Assembly (NCBI RefSeq): GCF_019891175.1
Contig: NZ_CP072600.1
Location: forward strand, 5,022,001-5,086,000
DNA from: Leptothermofonsia sichuanensis E412
GTDB lineage: Bacteria; Cyanobacteriota; Cyanobacteriia; Leptolyngbyales; Leptolyngbyaceae
DNA: 64,000 nt
Reading direction: 5' to 3'
Of the stretch, positions 52,817-60,424 are shown in pieces (position 1 is the stretch's first letter; each line of letters begins with the position of its first letter). The notes beneath the pieces were generated by a model. That model was not told where the DNA came from and ran no database searches. It saw only the letters and a program-made list of their open reading frames with translations. The position numbers were made by a program, and so were the translations under genes.

Positions 52817-52881
52817 TCTAACAAAGTTTATTGGTTTTCTCGGTGAGTTGCACGGATTGACCCAGATGAGGAGGACGCGCT

Positions 52882-53850
52882 GTGATTGTGTTGTGGGGAG
52901 TCGTGATGATTGCTGGAGTCGCTGCGATCGTCTGGGGGGCAGAAACCTTTGCCAGGCATCTCGGCGGCGCTGCCGTGCGGTTGCGGGTGAGCAGTTTTGC
53001 ACTGGCATTGCTGCTGGCAGGGGCAGAACCCGAAGAACTGGCAACAACGATCGCGGCAACGTTGAAAGACGCTCCCGCGATCGCGTTTGGAGATGTGATT
53101 GGAGCAAACATTGCCATCTGCTTAGTAGCATTGGGTGTAGGGGGAATTGTAGCTCCGTTGCCTTTTGGGAAACAGGTGATGCGCTATGCCTTATTTGGGT
53201 TCCCGATCGGAGTAGCAGCCGTTGGTTTTATTTGGGATGGACAGGTCACGCGGATCGAAGGCGCGATTCTATTGTCACTTTACGTCTTGTATCTCGGCAT
53301 TATCTGGATGATAGAGCGACAACCACCTGCAATGGGAGAAACTGACGCAATCGAAGAAGCTGCCGAAGAACTTGCTCATGAGGGAGCAAAAGAACAAAAA
53401 GGTTGGGTTGGGAAAGAACTCTTGCTAGTGGCAGCAGGTCTGGTGGCAATGGCGATCGGGTCTACGCTGTTAGTGGAAGCGGTACGTCAGATCACCAGTA
53501 TTGAGGAGACCCAAACCACTCTGGCAATAACCGTTGTAGGGTTTGCCACTGCATTTGAACTGGTAATTTTGTGTTGGTCAGCAGCCTGCAAGGGAGCCAC
53601 AGAAGTTGCTGTCGCGGGAGTGGTTGGGTCTTTTGCTTATAACGTCACCATGACTCTGGGAGCCGCTGCCTTGATTCGCCCGCTCAACATTACGGATGCA
53701 TCTCTACTGCATAAACCGGCGATCGCAATGCTGCTGGCCCTGGTTTTAGTCATTGTGTTAGCCATCCCAAAGCAGCAGATCAGTCAAAGGGCAGGTTGGT
53801 TTCTGGTTGCAGCCTACCCTGTTTTTCTAACTGTCATGTTTTCGCTGTAA
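52882..53850 (+). CDS. Calcium/cation antiporter (CaCA) family protein
   Basis: 322 aa from GTG 52882 with GAGGAGG 7 nt upstream. Two inverted halves, each with an alpha-repeat: AEPEELATTI...GDVIGANI near residue 48-77 and FATAFELVILCW...VVGSFAYNVTM near 217-255, joined by a cytoplasmic acidic loop (DAIEEAAEELAHEGAKEQ). Ten helices are expected. The acidic residues fit cation exchange for H+ or Na+; the first repeat's GAEPEE replaces the more usual G(S)TAPE. Its control with a ChrB-like gene suggests a metal or oxyanion stress role. Confidence 0.85.
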   Translation: MIVLWGVVMIAGVAAIVWGAETFARHLGGAAVRLRVSSFALALLLAGAEPEELATTIAATLKDAPAIAFGDVIGANIAICLVALGVGGIVAPLPFGKQVMRYALFGFPIGVAAVGFIWDGQVTRIEGAILLSLYVLYLGIIWMIERQPPAMGETDAIEEAAEELAHEGAKEQKGWVGKELLLVAAGLVAMAIGSTLLVEAVRQITSIEETQTTLAITVVGFATAFELVILCWSAACKGATEVAVAGVVGSFAYNVTMTLGAAALIRPLNITDASLLHKPAIAMLLALVLVIVLAIPKQQISQRAGWFLVAAYPVFLTVMFSL

Positions 53851-54318
53851 CATCACTTCCCTGGCAGTCTCATAATCCGTACCAATCAGGTAGGAGAAGT
53901 GATAGTAACTGGCAAGGTAAAAATCACAGCCGAACTTCTGGTAGCGATCAGCAACTGCCAAAAAACCATATCGCGCACCCCATGAGTCACTGAACCAGGA
54001 CTCATGAAACGAATCATGCAGAAATAAAGTGAGCGATTGGTGTCCCTCGCCTGGAATTAAACGGATCAGCTCAATCCTGGGATGATGGGAACGAGGCACG
54101 GGCAACAACACCTCAAACCCATTAAATGTGAGAAAGTCTGCCAGATCCGCTTCCGTTGCTTCATAGTAGGATAGGCGTTCCTCTGGTAAAATAATAAAAT
54201 GTCGCCAGGCCATCCAGAATTCGTGCTTGGCATCAAAGCCAGGATCAATGTCTAAGCGCCAGTCATCTTCCTGACAGAGATCGTCTATCACTTCTTTGGG
54301 TAAATCCGACAGTTTCAT
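53827..54318 (-). CDS. Hypothetical protein
   Basis: 163 aa from ATG 54318 (an upstream extension to 54381 overlaps nothing useful). Hydrophilic, rich in Trp, His and Tyr (KHEFWMAWRHFIILPEERLSYYE, HDSFHESWFSDSWGARYGFL), with no membrane helix. I do not recognise the family. Its last 24 bp overlap the end of the CaCA gene on the other strand. It lies 31 bp after the Uma2 gene and is probably co-transcribed. Confidence 0.62.
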   Translation of the reverse strand: MKLSDLPKEVIDDLCQEDDWRLDIDPGFDAKHEFWMAWRHFIILPEERLSYYEATEADLADFLTFNGFEVLLPVPRSHHPRIELIRLIPGEGHQSLTLFLHDSFHESWFSDSWGARYGFLAVADRYQKFGCDFYLASYYHFSYLIGTDYETAREVMLQRKHDS

Positions 54319-54349
54319 AGTCTGCTCTGATGAAAAGATATTGGATGCT

Positions 54350-54916
54350 TTAGGGCGATCGCAGCATTTCCCGCACTGCAATTACACAGTCTGGAAACGC
54401 TAACGGAGCGATCTGCAACTCCTCAGACAAAATGGTTTCACTTTGATAGCCAGTTTTACTGGGCGATCGATACACATGCAATTTCCTCCCATTCACATCC
54501 AGCACCCAGTACTCTGCAATCCCTGAACGCCCGTAAACTGGAGCTTTTGTTTCACGGTCAAACTTAAGTGTTTTGTCAGAAACCTCAATTAGCAGGAAAA
54601 CTTCTGATGGTATGGGGTGATGATCTTCGTAGAAATTGGGGTTTGGGCGGACAACAGCAACATCGGGTTCTGGCTCCGAATAATCATCCAAACGAATGGG
54701 ATCCTGAAATCGCAGCAAAACACAACTGCCCAATCGATTTCTCAACAATTGCTCTATTCGGCTAACTGATGCACTGTGAGCCGTTCCCTTCGCTACCATT
54801 TGGATAATCTGTCCTTCCAGCAATTCAACCCGTTCATCCGGCTGCAAGATACCAGACTCTGCCATCTGGTGATAATCCTGCACCGACAACCGACGAATGG
54901 CGATCGTGCTATCCAT
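54350..54916 (-). CDS. Uma2 family endonuclease-like protein (DUF820)
   Basis: 188 aa. RLSVQDYHQMAESGIL, ERVELLEGQIIQM, EPEPDVAVVRP and the catalytic-like PSEVFLLIEVSD followed by KAPVYGRSGIAEYWVLDV define Uma2, a PD-(D/E)XK-fold family expanded in cyanobacteria. Nuclease function is inferred by fold. Not paired with a known partner. Confidence 0.93.
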   Translation of the reverse strand: MDSTIAIRRLSVQDYHQMAESGILQPDERVELLEGQIIQMVAKGTAHSASVSRIEQLLRNRLGSCVLLRFQDPIRLDDYSEPEPDVAVVRPNPNFYEDHHPIPSEVFLLIEVSDKTLKFDRETKAPVYGRSGIAEYWVLDVNGRKLHVYRSPSKTGYQSETILSEELQIAPLAFPDCVIAVREMLRSP

Positions 54917-55056
54917 CTCTGCTACCTGTTACTCATTACTACCTGTTACTCATTACCCGTTATACGCTCATCTACAAACCCTTCTATCTGAATCTCAATT
55001 CTATTTGGTTGAGCGACTGATTACTATAAAGGTATCGTCTCGCTCCAAATGTGGTT

Positions 55057-55713
55057 ATGGTCAACACCCATGAAATACCTGCTGCAACAGTTCAGGCGGC
55101 CACTGGCGAAAAGCGTGTCACATTGCATAACGTCAGTTGGGAGGCGTATGAAAAAATCCTGGAGGCGCTGGGAACTAAACGATCTGCTCAACTCAGCTAC
55201 TACAAAGGCACCCTTGAAATCATGAGTCCACTTGAAGAGCATGAAAGCGCCAGCAGCAGAATCGATCAATTTATTAATGTGCTGACTGAGGAAGCCGGTG
55301 CTGATCTCAAAAGTATGCAATCAACGACATTAAATAAGCCAGGCTTGAGAGTTGGCTCTGAGCCTGACCAGTGCTACTACATTGCCAACGAATTTAAGGT
55401 TCGAGGCAAAATCGTTGATTTGAAAACTGATCCGCCCCCTGATCTGATTGTGGAAGTCGATATTACCCACACTGATATCGATAAAAATGCCCTGTATGCT
55501 GAAATGGGAGTGCCTGAGTTCTGGCGATACAATGGCGAGGTTTTAACAATTTATCAGCTTCAAGCGGGACAATATCAAGAAGCAGAAGCAAGCCCCACGT
55601 TTCCTGCTGTCCCTAAAGAAAAACTGTACGAGTTCCTGAAGGAATGCGCCGAGCAGGGAGAAACCCAGGCTAAGCGCAATCTCAGAGTTTGGGTACGAGA
55701 ACAATTGAAGTGA
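55057..55713 (+). CDS. Uma2 family endonuclease-like protein, second type
   Basis: 218 aa from ATG 55057 (GTG two codons earlier is possible). VSWEAYEKILEALG, LEIMSPLEEHE, EPDQCYYIAN and PPPDLIVEVDITHTDIDK with AEMGVPEFWRYNG match Uma2. It is divergent from the other Uma2 gene with about 140 bp between, and convergent with glmS (1 bp gap), so the pair may be independent insertions. Confidence 0.92.
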   Translation: MVNTHEIPAATVQAATGEKRVTLHNVSWEAYEKILEALGTKRSAQLSYYKGTLEIMSPLEEHESASSRIDQFINVLTEEAGADLKSMQSTTLNKPGLRVGSEPDQCYYIANEFKVRGKIVDLKTDPPPDLIVEVDITHTDIDKNALYAEMGVPEFWRYNGEVLTIYQLQAGQYQEAEASPTFPAVPKEKLYEFLKECAEQGETQAKRNLRVWVREQLK

Positions 55714-55714
55714 A

Positions 55715-57706
55715 CTATTCCACCGTGACCGACTTGGCTAGATTCCTGGGCTGATCCACATCCAGGCCTCTGCGAGCCGCGATGTGATAGGACAGCAGTT
55801 GCAGCGGAATGACCGTGACGATCGGCGATAGCAACTCATCCACATGGGGAACGGGAATCAGGGTATCAAACGTGTCTGCTGCTTCCTGTTCATCCATTGG
55901 AGTGACTCCAATCAAGCGGGCATCCCTGGCTCTGGCTTCCTGAGCATTCGATAAAACTTTTTCAAACACCGTTCCGGGCATGGCAATTGTCACCACGGGC
56001 ACCTTCGCATCCAGCAGTGCGATCGGACCGTGTTTCATCTCACCAGCCGGGTAGCCTTCGGCATGGATATAACTGATTTCCTTCAGCTTCAGGGCACCTT
56101 CCAGGGCGATCGGGAAATTGATACCCCGTCCTAAGAAGATGAAATCCTGGGTTTCAGCAAAATCATGGGCTAACTCCTCAATGTAGCGTTCCTGGCTTTC
56201 CAGAATCATTTCAATTTCTGCTGGAAGCTGGCGCAACCCATCCAGCATCTTTGCCAGTTGATCCACTGAAACCGACTGGCGACGGAACGCCAGGTCGATC
56301 GCCAGGGCATAGAACGCCATCAGTTGGGCCACGAAGGTTTTGGTCGCTGCCACACCAATTTCAATTCCGGCATGGGTATCAATGATGTGGGGAACCAGAT
56401 TGCCCAGGGAACTTTCGGGACGGTTGGTGATGCCCAGCAAATGTGCCTGAAACTCAGGAGGTTGCTGCGATCGCCGTTGCAGTTCCATCTCCAGAGCTGC
56501 CAGAGTATCAGCCGTTTCGCCAGACTGGGTGACACCAATAGTAAGAGTGTGGGGAGTCAGGGGAGCAGGGGAGTAGCGAAATTCCGAGGCATACTGCACC
56601 TGGGTCGGAATACCCGCCAGTTGTTCCAGTAGATATTTGCCAACCAGACCCGCGTGCCAGCTTGTGCCACAGGCCACCACCTGAATCCGTTGCAAATCCG
56701 TGTAGAGCGATTCTGGTAAATTCAACTGCACAGGGGACTGCGTGGGGTTTGAGGAATCCCACTCACTGTCAAAGTAAGCCTCCAGACAGGCCCGCACCAC
56801 TCCTGGCTGTTCGTAAATTTCTTTCATCATGAAGTGCTTGAACCCCTGCTTTTCGACCATCACCGGGTTCCAGTTCAGGGTACGGGGAGCTTTCTTCAGC
56901 CGTTGTCCTTCAAAGCTGTAGACCTCCACACCCAGGGGGGTAAGCCGTGCCAGCTCTCCATTGTCCAATGGCAACACTGCCCGTGTGTAGGGCACCAGTG
57001 CTGGCGTGTCAGAAGCACAGTAAAACTCGCCCTGCCCAAAACCCAGCACCAGGGGAGCCTGCTGGCGGGCAACAATCAACTCATCCGGGTAGTCGGCGGA
57101 AATAACAGCGATCGCAAACGCCCCCTGAAGCTGAGTCACAGCCTGACGAACAGCTTCGAGCAGAGGAGAGTGAGAGGAGAGGGGTGAGGGGTAAGGGGGA
57201 TTCACCTTTGGTGTTCTCGCAGGGTCGGGAAAGGAGTCCACAGTTAATCCTGGCTCTGAACTGCTGGCTCCTGGTTCCTGATGCCTGATTTCCTTCAGAC
57301 ATTCTGCAATTAAATGGGGAATCACTTCCGTGTCAGTATCAGAGCGGAATTCGTGTCCCCTGGCTTTCAGGTCTTCCCGCAGTTCCCGATAATTTTCGAT
57401 AATTCCGTTCTGGACTACGGCAATCCGACAGGCGGTGTCCATATGGGGATGGGCGTTGTATTCCTCCGGCTTACCGTGGGTTGCCCAGCGGGTATGACCA
57501 ATCCCAATTTGAGCAGGGTTGTTTTCCCCTGCCAGCTTTTCTTGCAGGTTGTGCAGTTTACCCTTTGCTCGCACACAATGGATTTGCCCTTCCAGAACGG
57601 TTGCAATTCCAGCAGAGTCGTACCCTCGATACTCCAGCTTGCGTAGCCCTTCCAGCAGAATTTCGCTTGCCGTCCGCGTGCCAATATAGCCAACAATTCC
57701 ACACAT
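55715..57706 (-). CDS. glmS: Glucosamine-fructose-6-phosphate aminotransferase GlmS
   Basis: 663 aa from ATG 57706, giving the mature Cys2 nucleophile CGIVGYIG; AGGAG 9 nt upstream. The glutaminase half has GHTRWATHG and QNGIIENY; the isomerase half has two SIS domains (ACGTSWHAG, GVTQSGETADTLAALE, GRGINFPIALEGALKLKE) and the C-terminal PRNLAKSVTVE. It makes glucosamine-6-phosphate for peptidoglycan and glycans. Residues about 141-181 are an insertion absent from the usual enzyme, Pro/Ser-rich and encoded by intergenic-like low-complexity DNA. No glmS ribozyme is visible upstream. Confidence 0.95.
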   Translation of the reverse strand: MCGIVGYIGTRTASEILLEGLRKLEYRGYDSAGIATVLEGQIHCVRAKGKLHNLQEKLAGENNPAQIGIGHTRWATHGKPEEYNAHPHMDTACRIAVVQNGIIENYRELREDLKARGHEFRSDTDTEVIPHLIAECLKEIRHQEPGASSSEPGLTVDSFPDPARTPKVNPPYPSPLSSHSPLLEAVRQAVTQLQGAFAIAVISADYPDELIVARQQAPLVLGFGQGEFYCASDTPALVPYTRAVLPLDNGELARLTPLGVEVYSFEGQRLKKAPRTLNWNPVMVEKQGFKHFMMKEIYEQPGVVRACLEAYFDSEWDSSNPTQSPVQLNLPESLYTDLQRIQVVACGTSWHAGLVGKYLLEQLAGIPTQVQYASEFRYSPAPLTPHTLTIGVTQSGETADTLAALEMELQRRSQQPPEFQAHLLGITNRPESSLGNLVPHIIDTHAGIEIGVAATKTFVAQLMAFYALAIDLAFRRQSVSVDQLAKMLDGLRQLPAEIEMILESQERYIEELAHDFAETQDFIFLGRGINFPIALEGALKLKEISYIHAEGYPAGEMKHGPIALLDAKVPVVTIAMPGTVFEKVLSNAQEARARDARLIGVTPMDEQEAADTFDTLIPVPHVDELLSPIVTVIPLQLLSYHIAARRGLDVDQPRNLAKSVTVE

Positions 57707-57871
57707 GGGACTCAACTCCTACGCCGCTACCGTAATATACACTGCGTTTTTTTTAACCTTTCTAGAGTTAAAGTGTCCAGTTTGCCTTGATTCTATGGTT
57801 GAGTGGTGAACAGGGCGAGCAGAACTCAGGAGGAGGGATAGGGGACGGGGGATAGGAGAAATCTTTAGTTG

Positions 57872-58345
57872 TTAGTTACTTCGTTTTGAGGCAGGGCTAC
57901 ATTGAAAAACCTTTCTAAGGGTGATCAGACCTGTGGCAACATCGCGCAGTTGCTCACTGGTCAACGGTTCCAGCAGTGCAGCAATTTTGTCCTGGGTAAC
58001 CAGTTGAATTTCTTTCAGATAGGCAGAACCAGAATCTGTTAATGTCAACCTGATCTGACGGCGCATTTCAGGATGTTCAACCCGGTTGACGAAATGGCGT
58101 TGAACCAGACGATCGGTCATGGTAGAAGCCGTGGCACGGGTCACCCCCAGATGGTCAGCAACTTCTGACAGGGATGCCCCTGGAAACTGATCAAGATATG
58201 CCAGAACCCGAAATTGTGGCACTGATAACAGGGTCGAACTCTGGTCCCGCATCTCGATGCGGATGAATTGCATAATGGCGGGAACCACTTCCATTAACCC
58301 GGCTGCACACTGATCTGGAGTAATTGTCTGGGAAAAATGCTCCAT
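57872..58345 (-). CDS. MarR family transcriptional regulator
   Basis: 157 aa from ATG 58345. The winged helix SVPQFRVLAYLDQFPGASLSEVADHLGVTRATASTMTDRLVQRHFVNR and wing HPEMRRQIRLTLTDSG are typical. MarR proteins repress efflux genes and release on binding small aromatic compounds. It is divergent from the RND adaptor gene with about 520 bp between, so it probably controls the pump. Confidence 0.9.
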   Translation of the reverse strand: MEHFSQTITPDQCAAGLMEVVPAIMQFIRIEMRDQSSTLLSVPQFRVLAYLDQFPGASLSEVADHLGVTRATASTMTDRLVQRHFVNRVEHPEMRRQIRLTLTDSGSAYLKEIQLVTQDKIAALLEPLTSEQLRDVATGLITLRKVFQCSPASKRSN

Positions 58346-58513
58346 GCTGACGCGATCGCTCCCTTTACGAGAGGTGAAGTTTTCTCGCTGGATTGGGCAA
58401 GATGCCGGCATTTACCAACCGCAACAGGCTTCACCGGATTTGAGACAGGGCCTGAGCGACGGAAAGCCAACGGCTTTTATATCAAGCCTATCCGAAAACG
58501 CTCCATTGCCAGA

Positions 58514-58622
58514 CCTCGGAGGTTTGGGTTTCGCCTAAAGACCTCAAAGGTTGCAGAAACCTCTTAGAAAAACCTCGGAGGTTTGGGTTTCGTCCAAAGA
58601 CCTCAAAGGTTGCAGAAACCTC
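58514..58622. repeat. Two 59-bp tandem repeats in the efflux promoter region
   Basis: CCTCGGAGGTTTGGGTTTCG followed by AAAGACCTCAAAGGTTGCAG occurs at 58514 and 58573, then AACCTCCGAGGTCT closes a larger inverted repeat with AGACCTCGGAGGTT. It occupies the centre of the gene-free stretch 58346-58869 between the marR-like gene and the adaptor gene. Could be a regulator-binding array or an RNA structure. Confidence 0.7.
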
Positions 58623-58869
58623 CGAGGTCTGCGTATCAGGTATCGGGGACAGGCAGTGAACCCTATTGGGTTTGGAGAAGTCTAAGAGCTAAGAGTCTGG
58701 ATCAGACAACACTCGTTAGAGTTTGTTTCACCCATCTATAAATCTTCCCTGACAAAAATTCACAGATCCACCTCCAGAAATAGGACGAATACAAAATATA
58801 TGTCAAACCAACTGTTAGTTAGACTAATTTCGAAACGTAAAGCAAAGACTGGTAAGGGAGGAATCATTC

Positions 58870-60288
58870 ATGTTCCCGCCTGTATTGAGGCATCGAAAAA
58901 CTTCTGGCACGGTTGGATGGCTGCTTCTGGCGGGGTCGCTGGTTGTGCTGACGGGGTGCGGCAGCACCAGAGCAGAGGCAGAATCTCGCCCGCGGGCAGG
59001 ACAGCCAGGGGCAGCTTCCCAGGCTCCGGCGGCGGTGAATGTGGCGATCGCCCGCGAAGGGACTGTGCGGGAGCAGCGAGAATATACGGGAACAACGCAG
59101 CCGTTTCGTCTGGTGTCTTTGCGATCGCAGGTGGAGGGACAGGTGCTTGACCTGAGCGTGGATGTGGGTGACGCGGTGCAACAGGGACAGATTTTAGCCC
59201 GCATTGATGGGGCGGTTCTGTCTACCAACGTGGCAGAGGCTCAGGCAGAAGTGGCCGCCCGCCAGTCCGAAGTTGCCCAGGCGCGGATTGCGGTCAGTGA
59301 CGCCCAGACCCAGGTGAATCGGGCGCGGGCAGAACTGCAACAGGCCCAATCTGACCTGAATCGATTGCAATTTCTGGGGAGCCAGGGGGCAATTCCAGAG
59401 CAGCAGGTGGAGCAGGCCCGGACGCGGGTAAGTACGGCGCAGGCGACCCTGCAATCAGCCCAGGAACAGGTACGCACCCGTCAGCAGGCAGTAGAAGCCG
59501 CCCAGGGCAGGGTTTCTGCCCAGCAGGCAGTGGTTGCCCGGGAACAGGAACGGCAGTCCTACACCACGCTGACTTCTCCAGTGACGGGATCGGTGGTGGA
59601 GCAGACCACAGAAGCGGGAAACCTGGTGCAACCGGGTGGGGAAGTTTTAAGGTTGGGGGATTTCAGTCAGGTCAAAGTGGCAGTTCAGATTTCCGAACTG
59701 GAACTGGGTAACATTCGTCCTGGGCAATCTGTCCAGGTCCGGTTAGATGCCTTTCCTGACCAGACCTTTACCGGGCAGGTGTCACGCATTTCCCCGGCGG
59801 CAGATCCCGTTGCCCGCCTGGTGCCAGTAGAAGTCACCGTTCCCAACACCAGTGGGCGAATTGGCAGCGGATTGCTGGCACGGGTGACCTTTAACCAACA
59901 GACCAACCGATCGCGAATTGTGGTTCCTGAAGTCGCCCTCCAGGCTGGCGAAAACCAACGTGGTGGGCCGCCGCGAAATGCCGGGAACCAGGCACAGGCA
60001 GGGGGCAACAGCAGCAATAGCCAGGGGGGTAGACAGCCCCGACCAGTGGCAGCGGGAACCAACCAGGCTCGTGGCGTCGGCACCCTGTTCATTGTGGAGG
60101 GCACGGGCAACGAGGCAACCGTCGCTGCACGGCAGGTCACCCTGGGTAGACGGGGCGATGGACAGGTCGAGGTGCTTTCAGGGTTGCAGCCAGGAGAACG
60201 CTTTGTCGCCCGCAGCAGCCGGGCACTGAAAAATGGCGACAGTGTGCGGTTGAGCATTCTGTCTGAACAGGCAGAACACTCGAATTAG
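58870..60288 (+). CDS. RND efflux membrane fusion protein (periplasmic adaptor)
   Basis: 472 aa; GGGAGGA upstream of the ATG. A lipoprotein signal ends VLTGC near residue 29. The lipoyl half-motifs VSLRSQVEGQVLDLSVDVGDAVQQG and VTGSVVEQTTEAGNLVQPGG flank a long coiled hairpin (about 115-230). Then beta-barrel QVRLDAFPDQTFTGQVSRI. A Gly/Asn/Gln-rich insert lies at about 365-405. It links the RND transporter with an outer-membrane channel; no TolC-like gene is in view. Confidence 0.93.
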   Translation: MFPPVLRHRKTSGTVGWLLLAGSLVVLTGCGSTRAEAESRPRAGQPGAASQAPAAVNVAIAREGTVREQREYTGTTQPFRLVSLRSQVEGQVLDLSVDVGDAVQQGQILARIDGAVLSTNVAEAQAEVAARQSEVAQARIAVSDAQTQVNRARAELQQAQSDLNRLQFLGSQGAIPEQQVEQARTRVSTAQATLQSAQEQVRTRQQAVEAAQGRVSAQQAVVAREQERQSYTTLTSPVTGSVVEQTTEAGNLVQPGGEVLRLGDFSQVKVAVQISELELGNIRPGQSVQVRLDAFPDQTFTGQVSRISPAADPVARLVPVEVTVPNTSGRIGSGLLARVTFNQQTNRSRIVVPEVALQAGENQRGGPPRNAGNQAQAGGNSSNSQGGRQPRPVAAGTNQARGVGTLFIVEGTGNEATVAARQVTLGRRGDGQVEVLSGLQPGERFVARSSRALKNGDSVRLSILSEQAEHSN

Positions 60289-60380
60289 TGCAGGCTGGCA
60301 GGAATAACCGTACAGCACCTCGATGCTCAACCTTAGAATTCATCGAGATTTCGCCTTCTGCCTTCTGCCTTCTGTGCCTT
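60289..60380 (+). repeat. Dispersed intergenic repeat, copy 2
   Basis: Begins right after the TAG stop of the adaptor gene (TGCAGGCTGGCAGGAATAAC) and ends in TTCTGCCTTCTG units; the same sequence with substitutions is at 22738-22830. It separates the adaptor from the transporter gene without other features. Confidence 0.7.
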
Positions 60381-60424
60381 CTGCCTTCTTGCATTAGTCC
60401 CAGTTCACTAAAATTTCCTAATCC

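Noticed and set aside
57716-57871. glmS ribozyme upstream of glmS
   Set aside because: Only about 150 bp of A/T-rich sequence, none of the conserved ribozyme core; the ribozyme is typical of Firmicutes.
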